Origin: Ottelia alismoides
Lineage: Eukaryota > Streptophyta > Magnoliopsida > Alismatales > Hydrocharitaceae
Length of the DNA stretch: 64,000 bases
Reading direction: 5' to 3'
NCBI GenBank assembly: GCA_037367405.1
Contig: JAZKJV010007246.1
Location: 186,001-250,000 of the forward strand
The notes under the pieces were generated by a model. It searched no databases, had not been told where the DNA came from, and worked only from the letters and a program-made list of their open reading frames with translations. Within the stretch, counting starts at the first letter, position 1. The number at the start of each line of letters is the position of its first letter. Position numbers and translations under genes: made by a program. Positions 1 to 10,459 of this stretch are shown piece after piece.

Positions 1-745
1 AAACTGCCTCATCGTCTGTGATCACAAAGTCACAGTCCTGGTGGATGTCTAGCCCTGCATCTGTCAGTTGCTCTGTATCTGAAGTGGTCTCTAAGCATGA
101 TATCTCTCTGGCTCTGCTGTCCTCGACCGTCTCTATTTGTACACTTTCACCCTCGACGCGAAAGTATACCTTCCCGCTATCATGGTCGGTCACTGCCTTG
201 GCTGTGGCCAAGAACGGTCGGCCTAAAATGATGGGGGTATCGGTCACTGAATCAGGGATCTCCATGTCCAACACTACAAAGTCCACGGGGAATTGCAGAC
301 CCTGAATAGTGACGACAACGTCTCGCAACAACCCCTTCGGCCTCTTGACAGATCTATCAGCAAACTGAAGGACTGTCCTGCTCTGTCTAAGAGTGCCCAA
401 CTCGAAGCGGTCGAGAAGGGCTGCCGGAAGGAGGTTGATAGACGATCCGCTATCCAATAGAGTACGGTCAAACCTCTACTCTCTAATGTGACATCTGACA
501 TATGGGGCTCCTGAATCTGGCCTCTTGGCCGGTAGACGGTTCTGGATCGCGAAACACGTGGCTTTCGTCAGCACATGAATCTCTGAATGGTGGTTCCTCC
601 TCCTCCTTCTGATTGTAGTCCTGTCTCTCAACGATCGCTGAAGAAGGGGGATGTGCTGCAAAGCCTCCTGAAGGGTCAGCTGTATGTGAAATCTGTCAAT
701 CATGCTCCGGCTGAACTCCTCCTGCTCTCTCTTTTTTGGATCTTT
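1..745 (-). pseudogene. G1 retroviral-type aspartic protease, start of pol (broken)
   Basis: This encodes the aspartic protease that would cut the Gag-Pol polyprotein. The frame matches the intact protease of G2 almost residue for residue: a basic stretch, then RLPAKRPDSG, the catalytic LLDSGSS box (Asp codon at 452-454), and the flap-side IILGRPFLA near 205-230. It then runs into the acidic linker before RT. An in-frame TAG near 477 follows HIRE where G2 has a Gln, so the frame is interrupted just before the catalytic box. It is in a different frame from the end of the gag spacer, so a frameshift lies near 710-740. The active-site Asp-Ser-Gly is still present. The rest of pol is beyond position 1. 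Confidence 0.85.
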
Positions 746-3552
746 TTCTCTTTACTTCCCCTTCCCCATCTGAAGGGCTCTAGGGAAGGGATCACAGGGT
801 CCTTCTCAGATGAAGGACTAGGAATAGGTCTAGACGGCTCGACGGCCGGATCCGCACATACCTCAATCACCACAGTGGGACCAGAATAAACTAAACCTTT
901 TCCTTTATTCACAGAACTGTTCAGAGGTACATTAGTGGAAGGCAAAACAACAGCTCTCTCTACATGAACACCGGTGGTCTCAGTACCACCATGGACTGGC
1001 TCTGCTGGACGTCTCGCGGCCTCAGTACAGCGTGCTGGCTCAGCAACTCGGGTGGCGTCAGTACCACCTCCTCGAACTGGTGAAGTGGCGGCCTCAGCAC
1101 CGCCTGGGGGATCAACATCCTTGGTGGCATCAGTACTACCATCATCATCATCATGTGCGGCCTCAGTACCGCTCTCCTCCTCCTCATCTGGCGCTCTAGG
1201 TGTATCCTCATGCTGTCGCTCAGACTAGGCGCCGCCTGCTGGTGCCCTACCGCTCCTAAGTGTAACAAAATCAGCATCAAAAAGATCTGAAGACATATCA
1301 TCAAACGGATCACTAGGAGTGGCATGCTCAGTGTAAACTACCTGCTCAGACTTCCGCTTTAGGCTGTTGGGATTCAACTCTATCTGGGCAGGGATGGCGG
1401 CCTTCCCTCTCACAATGTCCCGCATCTCTTGGCGGAACTCGTCCATCTCCCATCTGAAAGTAGCCTGCTGGTCCTTGAGGAGGCGGGCTATGTCATCCAA
1501 GGCGGGGCTCTCGTATGGTGGACCATGAGAGCTCGACGGGTAGCCTCTCTGGTAATGATGCTACTGGAACTGGTGCTGCTTCTGCTGAGAGGGGTAGGTA
1601 GGAGGGTGCTGCTGCTGGTGTGGCTGGTGATGCTGCTCTCGCCTCCAAGACTGTCCCTACTGATAGGGACGAGGAACGAAGGATGACTATTGCTGTGACT
1701 GGTAAACTAGGGGCTGCTGCTGCTGGTGATCCCTCTGCTGGCTGTACTGGCTGTACTGGCCTCCCTGGCCAGATGGCTGCTGCTGGGGTTGGGTACCTCC
1801 ACTCCCCCACCTGAATCCGGGATGGTCTCGTCAGATCCCAAGCTGAGGACGATCATACCAAATCCCATTGACATCCATCAATGGCTCTGCATCGTACTGG
1901 GCTGGTGGAAGTACTACCAGAGGCTGATCCGGCTGGTATACCACCATCTGCATGTCTGGAGATGGTGGTGACTGGTAGGAGGGTTGTTGTTGCTGGTACG
2001 GCTCCGCCTGTACAAGGTGAACCTGTCTAGGCTGCTGGTGTGAGCTGGAGCGCTGGAACGAGCTGTTGCTGCCACCGGTATCGCCTCGCGACTGAAGACG
2101 GGGCTGTGGAGCCGTTTGCGCCTCCTGGAGACTCATGAGCTGGATCTTCGTGTCACTCAGAGTCTGTGCCATCTGCTCCATCTGAGTGATGCCCTGGCAC
2201 TGCTTCTTCTCGATCAGCTCCATCCGATCCAACTTCTCACTGATGATACCCATATCCGCAGCGGATGACTCTGCCTGTGCTGCTGCTACTGCGGATGAAC
2301 TGGATGGACCGGCATCGACCCGTGCTATCCTCTGGTACTGCAGGGGTCCAGGCTGCTGGGGTCTGCCCTGAGTGTATAACCTGGTCTGTGAACATCACCA
2401 TATAATTCTCGACCATCTCCTCGTAGATGGCCCAGACCTGGTCGTGATCCTTGGCGAAGTAAGACCCACCAGAAGAAGCATTCACCAAGCCCTGGAGTTC
2501 TGGTGTCAGCCCGCTGAAGAAGCTCGGCACAAGGTTGGGCTTCGAAATATCATGGTGCGGGCATCGATCAGTCAGCTCACAAAACCTCTCCCATGCCTCA
2601 TGGAATTGCTCGTTGGGGAGCATGGAGAAGTTGCTGATGAGGGCTCTCCTGCATTGGTCTGCCCGAGTGGATAGTACTTGTTCAAGTACTCGGTGCGGAG
2701 CTGCTCCCAGGTGTAAACGAACTTCCCCAAGTGCTTCAGTCAGGTGGCTGCTCTGTCTGCTAAGGAAAAGGGGAAGGCAATCATCCTGATAGTATCCTGG
2801 TCCACCTGACGATCGTGGACAGTGCTGCATATCATCTCAAACTCCTGCAGGTGGAGATGAGGCTCCTCTGTCGCCAAACCATGAAACCGAGGTAAGAGCT
2901 GCAAGGTGTTCGGGGGGAACTTAAAGTTCCCCACAATCGCTGGAAGTACCACCTAGTGGTGTGTCAAGGTCGACCCGGGATTGTGGTTCTCCCGCATCGA
3001 TCTAAGTGGTGGTGGTGCTCCTCCTGCTTCTGCTGCTGCGGCAGCTGCCGCATCGTCGGGTCCTCCTCCTCCGAGGTTCTTGCGGTTGGCTCTCATCTGC
3101 TCAAGTTCTCTCCTCATGTCCATCATGAATGCTCCCTGATCCCTCAGTTGCTGCTGCACTGACTCGAGGGAGGCGATCAGGGTGGAGTTGATCGAACCCT
3201 GGTCCAGAACGAAATGCTGCTCTCCCTGTGGACATCTGGTGCGATCATCAGAACTGCCGGCCATCGTCTCTGAAAAACCAAAACAACCGAACTCAAGTGC
3301 CGATAAATCATCTGTCTGTCTCTCCTCTGGCACTGGTATCTCTGAGTCAGAAGAAAAAGGGTGGTCGAGGGGGAACAGGGCGGAGTCATACTCGGGTTCG
3401 GAGAGCGGGTCTGAGCTCTCACGAACCGACCTAGATGAATGGTCAGGAGTGCTAAAAAGCGGTGCAGCCAGAGGCTGCCTAAGAGACCTCCTGCCCATCA
3501 TCGTGATCTGGCGAGTAAGGCGGATGAGATATGGAAAAACTATGATCGGCAA
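700..3552 (-). pseudogene. G1 gag polyprotein (broken by stops and frameshifts)
   Basis: This is the Athila-type Gag, the structural protein of the retrotransposon particle. Order on the minus strand: Ser/Asp-rich N-terminus from about 3552; short coiled region (VQQQLRDQGAFMMDMRRELEQM) near 3100; gag core from 2952, with ATEEPHLHLQEFEMICSTVH, IAFPFSLADRA, HEAWERF and CPHHD; a Gln/Pro-rich stretch at 1500-2250; a coiled segment and VTLRSGR near 1260; and an acidic repeat spacer to 700. Breaks: TAG replaces a Trp near 2953, TGA replaces a Trp near 2740, one base is lost near 2655, and further shifts occur around 2250-2400 and between 1500 and 1830. A TAG lies at 1225. No CCHC zinc knuckle was seen, in keeping with this lineage. 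The G2 copy served as the comparison. Confidence 0.85.
974..1180 (-). repeat. 36-nt coding minisatellite in the G1 gag spacer
   Basis: A unit containing a CTCAGTACCACC-like core (plus strand) recurs with its CAG at 981, 1023, 1059, 1095, 1131 and 1164. The steps are 42, 36, 36, 36 and 33 nt, all multiples of three. On the coding (minus) strand it gives alternating GTEA and GTDAT-type peptides in an acidic low-complexity spacer between gag and protease. The same repeat with the same period is in G2 at 29575-29760. Confidence 0.8.
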
Positions 3553-4428
3553 CCAAATCCTCTGTTCACCAACGCAACACGAGCTGAAGACCGTAAAGGC
3601 TCGGTCAAATTATCTTGTCAAATTTTATTAGGTGAACAAACAATCTATCAGAGCGCTTACGTGACCTGTTGGGATTCCCGATGCTACCCCAACCGACTGG
3701 CCTGCACGGAAGAGTCGGTAGTCAGTCAGGAATAGCACCGGAGGGCTCTACCTAGTGAACGGGTCACTCTCTCACGCAACCAAACCAAACAATGAGGGGG
3801 TGCTCTCCCCAATTTTATAGTTTTTCTTTTTTTAGATTTTTTTTAATGCAAGCAAAAGGCCTAACGAATTTTTCGGTTCTCCTGATTATTTATTCCAAAA
3901 CAGGGGGAGAAGACGAAAAAGCCGATGCGCGATAAATCAATGATGCATGCAAAGATAGAAATGCGTACCTGACTCCAGCAGTCTACATGCAAGATGATCA
4001 GCGCAGAATTTAAAAGAGAGGAAATAAACTACCTAAATTGTGCAGGCGGAAAATCGAGTCCCTAAACAACAGTGCTACTTGAAAGAACGGCTAGCCGATC
4101 ACCAGCCTCCAATCCAAAGAGTCCGGTCTAGACCCACCCCTCCTCTTCTCGACAGGCTGAGTCCAGGAGTAGCGCTTGACGGGGTGGGCTCGCGGCGCGT
4201 AGGCTCGGAGGTGATGGGACGGCTATTTTATTATTTTTTATTATAGGTCTAATTACCGCACTATAGGAAACAGACAATTATATTAGGGTGTTTGGATCCT
4301 ATGAATTACGTCACAATCAAGTAGAAAATCCCTACGGCTAGGGGCTCGAAAATCCGCGTGAAACCGGAAAAGGCAGTAAGAGAAAACCGCGTAAAAACCG
4401 CGAAAAACCGAACTAGCTAAGGGGTCCC

Positions 4429-4448
4429 CCGAGAACACCGGTGCTCGG
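4429..4448 (-). other. Leader hairpin with self-complementary core (G1)
   Basis: The arms CCGAGAAC and GTGCTCGG flank ACCG, giving an 8-bp stem with one mismatch. The centre CACCGGTG is itself a palindrome. The equivalent in G2 (43717-43736) is a perfect 8-bp stem with loop ATCG. Position and shape resemble dimer-initiation stem-loops, but this is inference. Confidence 0.5.
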
Positions 4449-4644
4449 CGAAACAGACCCGAGAGTCCAACTGTCTCTGAGTGTACCTGTATTATTACAA
4501 TAGTTCAAATGTTGCGGAAATAAAACCTAATCTAAACTATGCTACTCCGCGGCTATCCTGCGGCTCCCGCAACTCCTGCTCGTTCCTCGCGCTCTCCTGC
4601 GGCTCTGTAAAGAAAAGAGCCACCTCCGACTCTCGCGGTTGCGT

Positions 4645-4662
4645 CGGCTTCCGAAGAAGCCG
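4645..4662 (-). other. Leader hairpin with UUCG tetraloop on the transcript (G1)
   Basis: On the minus (transcribed) strand the arms CGGCTTC and GAAGCCG enclose TTCG, which makes a C(UUCG)G tetraloop on a 7-bp stem about 160 nt after the primer site. G2 keeps the loop and six of seven pairs at 43950-43967. Confidence 0.6.
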
Positions 4663-4817
4663 CCTCGATCCTCGGGCTCTCGCAAGAAAACAAGCAGAAC
4701 GTCAGACCAGATTATTTAAACAATTATGGCAATTAAACGATCTATAACAACATATGCAGAAAAAGCCGCGGAAAAGAAAACCGCGGGAAAAATCGAAAAT
4801 CGACTACTAAGCCGTGC

Positions 4818-4835
4818 TCCCCAGCAACGGCGCCA
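4818..4835 (-). other. Primer-binding site for tRNA-Asp (G1)
   Basis: On the minus strand this reads TGGCGCCGTTGCTGGGGA, the complement of the plant tRNA-Asp 3' end with one mismatch. It starts three bases (GAA) after the LTR end. This is where minus-strand DNA synthesis would be primed, and it fixes the orientation of G1 and the inner edge of its 5' LTR. Confidence 0.92.
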
Positions 4836-5841
4836 TTCTGATAACCGTCCTGACCACTAGGGTTAAGGTGCTAAATGGTCGTTGCGACCCAAGCAATCAG
4901 GCTCGATCAATCAAGAAGAAGAGACCACCAATAATAGATTAAAATCAAGTCAAAATCAAGATAGCGGTCTTGCTATTTTATTAACCTGGTATAGCGATCA
5001 GGGTCAAACACAAGGAGCACGAAATGGCGTCGCGGCCTACGAAGTAGTCAAAAATCGAAGGAAAGAGAAGAAAATAGTATTTTTGGTGGTTTTTTAGGGT
5101 TTTTATATTTTTTGGATTTTTAATTAATTAAGAAACAAAGGAAACAGTAAAGCAAGCAATTCAACTATTTATTTTAATGTATCAAACTCAAGGAAAAATT
5201 CAGGAAAATATTTTTGTGTGTTTTGTCATTTTTACTATTTTTATGAATTTTGAGAATATTTTCTGATGTTTATTTAATTTTCTAAAAATCAAACAGTGAA
5301 TGAAAAAGAAGTTACTGTCCACCAAGCTTGAGGGACTTAGATAAAATATCTAAAAGTACCCAATAAGCATGGAGGTATTTTTCCTGTATAGATTAGAAAA
5401 CAAAAAAAATTTGAGCACCTAAATTATTATTTTTGGATTTTTAAATTATTAGTTAGAATTTTTATGATTTTTGTGTTTTTCCTTTTTAGGTGTTTTAGAT
5501 AATGAAAAATAGCATAATTGGCTTAGAAAATCAAGCAAGCCAAAACAAACAGTAGCTATTATTTGTAATTGTTAGATAAGTTTTAATATTTTTTATGGTT
5601 TTCAAAGTTAAACAGTAAAGAAAATACGTGTTTTTGAATTTTTAAAAATATCAAACAGTGTCTAAAATGTCTCCAAAATTTGTAGAAAATTTTACACCAT
5701 GGCAGGAGCCATATGTCCAATTTTCATCAAATTTGGAGTGGATTTGCTATTTTATTAAAATCACACACAAGGGCACAGTACACAGGGACTAAACGCAAAT
5801 GCCAAGAGTCCTGGGGGGTCTGGTGCAAAATACCCAGATAA

Positions 5842-5860
5842 ACACGCGCGTCGCGCGTGT
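5842..5860. repeat. GC-rich perfect palindrome in the G1 LTR
   Basis: ACACGCGCG and CGCGCGTGT flank a single T: a 9-bp perfect inverted repeat of mostly alternating purine and pyrimidine in otherwise AT-rich LTR sequence. It is rich in CpG. Confidence 0.7.
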
Positions 5861-7283
5861 CTGGGGCACTCAGGGACCTAAATGTGATAAAAATTAAGTC
5901 CTAGGACTTTTTGGTAACAGGTACCAAAAGTCCGAGGGCTCGTCTTGCAAATAATCCAAAAATTAACGCACATGCACGATTATTCTACACACAGGGGTAT
6001 AAATGCAAATACTCAAAAGTTTTCATTCAATCCATAACATCTCAGAACTACAAGGCATTAAATGCAAAAAGCCCAGAAAACCACGTGTCGAAGCACGTGC
6101 TACACCATAGACAGGGACATAAATGCAAAGAAAGTAAAGTGCAGGGTCCTCTATGCAATTGTTCCGGAAACTAAAGAACTACACTAGATATTTACAGGAC
6201 TAATTACTAAATAAAATAAAAGGAGGGCCTAAGGGTAAATTACCCTTTATTAATGGAGCCGCTGGATAAGCACCCGCGTGGTGCATCTGACGGTGAGGGA
6301 CGAATGGCGCTCCAAAGCTGGACTCCTCGCAGTGATCGAACGGCGGAGGCGTAGCCATGTGGAGGATCGAACGGTGGAGAACATCGGCGGCTAAACCTCG
6401 CGCATCGGGCGGTCCAGATCGCCTCTCCAAGGATCTGACGGTGACGGGACCTCCTCAGGTGGACGGTCAGGATGCGAACTGGAGGTCTGAGGCTGATGGA
6501 CGGTCGGGGAAGATGCTGGAAGAACAGGTGGTCGGCAAACTTCGCCGGCCCAGTACGCTCGCTCCGAGACTCCTCGCGGGACGCTGATGATCTGAGAAGG
6601 GTCGGCGTAGGTCTCCGCGTCAGGTGGGACTCTCCGATGACCCAACCGAGCTCTGGCGAGGTCGACGGAGGTGAAGCTTCTGGACCCAATGGTCCAAGCC
6701 CTCAGATGGGCTTGGATGCACCTGCAAAATAGACCTGACAACTCGCGGGTCGAGGGCAAACTGCCTCGACCTGGATAGGCGGGGTGAAGGTGGTCGGAGG
6801 GTCGATGTGGGCGAGCTCCGGCGAGGGTGAGGACGGAGGAGCTCGAGCCCCAGCTCCTGGTGCGAGCTGGGTTGAATGGAATGCGGAGAATGTGCGCGGG
6901 AAGGAGGCGAAGGCTATGGCACAGCCCGATGGTCGAACGGTGGTCGGACGTGATCGGAATCGACGGTGAACGGCGGAGCAGCGAATTTGGGGCTAATCGA
7001 AAATCAAAGAAAAAGAAAGGAAACGGATCTACCTGGGTGAAGGAATGGACTGGGGACGAGCTTGCGAAGCTCTGGGTCCTCGCCTCAAGGAGCGTCGACC
7101 TTCGAGGCTCGAGCTCTCTCTCTGGGCGGAGCACGGCGGTGGTACTCGCCGGATCAGTGGCACCCAGTCCCTCTCCTCACTTCGACAGCACCTGGACTGA
7201 GCTGTCACTCTCACGCACGCACTGGAGCTCATTGGGGGATGGAACGAATGGCCAAAGATAGGAATGGAGGTGGCGGAGCTGGG

Positions 7284-7293
7284 ACTATATACG
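7284..7293 (-). promoter_or_regulatory. Probable TATA box of the G1 LTR
   Basis: The minus strand reads CGTATATAGT, about 1.2 kb into the LTR at the entry to the GC-rich transcribed part. The G2 LTRs carry TACATAAG at the matching place (46408-46415 and 22006-22013). Confidence 0.55.
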
Positions 7294-8492
7294 TTGGAGG
7301 GTCCGGGAAGATGAGCGCGGGTAGGGCATTCTGGAGCGCGGATCCCGAGGCGGTGGCTCCGGCGAGGGTGTCGGATATATCATTAACGAGTCGGACCCGG
7401 GGTTTAGGCGAGAGGGAATCGAGTTTACATGGGAAAAATCCGAGAAGACGGATCATGCGACAAGACCCATGAGAAGTGGTCCTGGGGGGGGGGCAGTTGA
7501 CCGGGCGGTCAACAATCCCCAGGGCCAATGGGTGAAGGCCACGTGTAAGAGATTTAGAAATTTAATTAAAAATAACAAATGGATGAATTATGGAAAAGTC
7601 AAAACATGAAATATTTTTCTTTTAAATTTTTCTATTTTTTTGTGATTTTTAATTAATTTTTCAAAGTAAAAATAAGGTATTTACATAATAGGGTTATATA
7701 GGTATATATACAATATATAGAATTTTAATTTTGATTTTTAATTTGTTATTTTTATACAATTTTATTCCCATTTTATATTTTATTTATTTATATCATAAAA
7801 TAAGGAATAAAAATGTATTTTTATTTTATTTTTATTATTTATATACATAGGTAAAATAAATAGATATGTACATATATATACATGGTATATTTACAAAGTA
7901 TTTTTTTGGATTTTCAATTTTTGTTATTTTTATTTGTTTTTGTTTTAATTGTTTTTATTTTATTTATTTACACCATATCATATAGAATATTTACATAATT
8001 TTTGGAAATTAATTTTATTTATTTATAAAGCTAAATAAATAGGGATGAGTGGACTATATACAAGGTGACTATGTACATGAGTGATTTTTTTGTTTTAATT
8101 TTTCTATTTTTATCTTGTTTTTTTTATATTTAAATATATACAAATATTTACAAACCTCTTTTAATCTATTTTTGGGAGGAAAATATTTTTATTTTATTTA
8201 CATAAATATCTACACACATGAGTCCCTATCTCCCTCTACTTTGGTTTTTATGCGGTCAGGACCATGTTGAGCCCTACCTTGGGATTAGGTTGCTCAATAT
8301 TTATTCTAAATATTTCCCTCTTTTTCTTTTTACTCTTTATTCTTTTATTTTTGCACAAAAACATGCTAATTATTAAATTTTAGACAATGCATGCTTTTGA
8401 TAATTATTTGTATTTACATGAATATACATGCATTTGCAAAGGTTTTTGTAGCTAAAAGATAAGAATAAAGAGTGATGAATGGGTATTCATCA

Positions 8493-10443
8493 ATCGTACA
8501 TGTTCACTTGTGAACCGGAAGATATGAGCTCACTCATGAGGTATTGGGACCGATCAAATTCCATGCATGGTCGTCGTGCTTTGGAAGCATGACAAGAATT
8601 TGAAGGTAAGATATATGCTTTGGGAAAGCATATGATCGATACCGATTCCCAATGACCAAGATTGAGAAACTTGGTGATCGGACCCTGAAGATGACAGTGT
8701 AAAATTGATCTATATCTTCAGGTTGATCATAGGTCTTCTACTATGCAGGATGTACAGGTGTTAGGAATACCTAAGGGGCATTTGTTCATAAACGATTGTA
8801 TAACCATGACGCTTCCATTCCAAGGGAGTTATGAAACATGTTTGGATTTTAGTGACTTCTCTCATTAGAGAAGTAATCTGATCTTGGTCCAAGTGTTGGA
8901 CATTGATCTGAATGAGATTCAGATGCAATGAGAATATTAGATTTGTGGTCTTGATTTAATCAAGCATCTATGAGATGTTCGTGAGATCTGGATTTGAGGT
9001 GAGATCTCAACATCCAACTCACTATACGTGTAATAATACAATCGCCATGTCCTTATCTCCAAGTATCTGCGGAGAAAGCGCATTATTCTTGAAAATGTTC
9101 AAAAATAATTCCATAGTTGAATTGTATATAAGCATTGAGAAATGGATAATGAAATGTGATTTAATTATCTTGAATAATGTGAACTTGATTCACATTAACG
9201 GATGTCTGTGAATGATGATCCAATATAATTAATTGTGATTTAATTATTATGGATAGGAATAATGTGGATAGCAATATCCTATTATTCATAATATATTATA
9301 AATGTCATTTATATTGTATTAAAGAGAGCTCGTTATGGTTTATATTTGTTAATTAATTATTGGTGTGAATTGGATTCACATTGTATAATTAATTGAAAAT
9401 AGAAATTATGTTTTGTTTTTGGGTTGTGAATGTGATTCAGAAATTTCCAATGGTAAGATTGCAATATTCTCAAAATTATGTATGAATTTCTTTGTAGAAT
9501 AATCCACAAATTGTTGGAACAATAATGGAGATTTTCACAGAGATATGCAATCTCATGAAATTGCATGAGATTGCCTCCACCCTGAAAATAGGTGAACTAC
9601 TACCAAGTTCTCTATGGAATCAGTGGTCGTCCCACCTATTCTATGGGGAGACATTATCTCCATGCTAATTATCTCTTTATTTGTTTGATTTGATTTAGGA
9701 TTGAATTGTACTTGATTTATAAAATACATTTGATCTAAATTAAATTATTAGTTGTTGGTTTTTACTAATAACAATCTTGATCACTGGATTGAACACAAAT
9801 CAATCTCATCCATTGATTTTTGTGTGTCCCATGGATTGTGATGCATGGATCCCAAAACCCTATATAAAGAGAGGCACTCCATGCTCTTTAGGGTTACAAC
9901 AAGAACAAGCATCTTAAGCTATCTCTCTCTTCTCTCATTCCACATGCCATCTCCTCTCTCCCTTCTATTGGTGGCCGTCCACCAAACTCTAGAGGAGGAA
10001 TGTCATCGTCTCTTCACCATCGCGTCGCCTCCTCGACGCCTCTCGGTTATCCATCTTATTTGGAGTGCTTCGCTCTCGAAGAAGGTGTTTGATCTTGTGC
10101 GATGAGATCAAGAGTTCACCGTGCTTGGATCAACTTCTTGAATTGCGAGAATCACGCGACTCATCTCCACGCTCGCAAGCATCTTCTCCAAAGATCGGAC
10201 TTAAGACAGGAGGTCTCTTTTCGTAGAGACTCGATAAATCACGCTACAAGAGGTATTTCTATATACTTTACGTGGTTTTAGATGAAACTATCCGAGAATC
10301 GTTCTGGGATCATATGGTTTCATCATGTGAAATTTTTAAAATTCCACTGCATAGAACAACTAGTCCGACTAGTCGTTCTTTGTCATATTCAATACAAGGC
10401 TCACGCTTCCGTTATGCGCTTGAGGATTATCCTATATCATTAA
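8493..10443 (+). repeat. C1 5' LTR, 3' three-quarters
   Basis: Collinear with 16740-18693 of the C1 3' LTR, starting at CATGTTCACTTGTGAACCGG. A TATA box lies at 9861-9868 and the primer site follows directly. The short open frames here are not conserved with C2 and are not regarded as genes. Confidence 0.88.
9861..9868 (+). promoter_or_regulatory. TATA box of the C1 5' LTR
   Basis: TATATAAA in the context AAAACCC-TATATAAAGAGAGGCA, about 580 bp before the LTR end. All four copia LTRs in the window keep this box: TTTATAAA at 18111, TATAAATA at 34679 and TATAAACA at 42831. Confidence 0.75.
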
Positions 10444-10445
10444 AG

Positions 10446-10459
10446 TGTAATCAGAGCCA
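10446..10459 (+). other. Degenerate initiator-Met tRNA primer site of C1
   Basis: TGTAATCAGAGCCA against the canonical TGGTATCAGAGCCA; two bases differ. It lies two bases after the LTR, as in C2 (35254-35267). Confidence 0.8.

Larger units (their letters stand above)
3553..4817 (-). other. G1 untranslated leader between primer site and gag
   Basis: These 1.26 kb have no supported gene. They correspond to the G2 leader (32114-32725 plus 43403-44116, about 1.33 kb once C2 is removed). The leader holds repeated AAAACCGCG words (4330-4410 and 4755-4800), a CCGAG/CTCGG hairpin (4429-4448), a GC-rich patch (4540-4690) with a UUCG hairpin, and AT-rich filler. Packaging and dimerisation signals of LTR elements normally sit in this segment; that role is inferred here. 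Confidence 0.75.
1..8492 (-). mobile_element. Athila-type Ty3/gypsy retrotransposon G1 (5' part)
   Basis: Read on the minus strand, the order is 5' LTR (8492 to 4839), tRNA-Asp primer site, leader, gag and protease, running off the left edge. Reverse transcriptase, integrase and the 3' LTR must lie outside the window. The right LTR end (TATTCATCA) abuts copia LTR sequence beginning about 620 bp inside that LTR. G1 therefore inserted into the 5' LTR of copia element C1; its expected target duplication is ATCGT at 8493-8497, with the partner outside the window. Gag and leader are clearly homologous to those of G2, but the LTRs are only moderately similar, so G1 and G2 look like sister subfamilies. 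The lineage call rests on the primer site, the VTLRSGR motif in gag and the homologous pol of G2. Confidence 0.93.
4839..8492 (-). repeat. 5' LTR of G1 (3654 bp)
   Basis: Minus-strand termini are TGATGAATACCC and ...GGTTATCA. From its 5' end: an AT-rich block (about 7550-8492), a GC-rich block (6240-7540) with a TATA-like box at 7284-7293, a block with recurrent AGGGAC-TAAATGCAAA words (5780-6130), and an AT-rich tail. The same order occurs in both G2 LTRs. Open frames in the GC-rich block, including one of 247 codons at 6391-7134, are not regarded as genes. Confidence 0.9.

Noticed and set aside
3182..3631. 149-codon plus-strand frame over G1 gag
   Set aside because: It is antisense to clearly homologous gag coding sequence and has no independent support.
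4818..4835. tRNA-Asp gene fragment
   Set aside because: Only the 18 bases complementary to the tRNA 3' end are present, next to an LTR end; this is a primer-binding site, not a tRNA gene.
6391..7134. 247-codon open frame on the minus strand, the longest in the left part besides real domains
   Set aside because: It lies in the GC-rich block of the G1 LTR, has low-complexity Arg/Ser/Pro composition and no recognisable domain, and is not kept open in the G2 LTRs. Open frames are expected by chance in GC-rich sequence.
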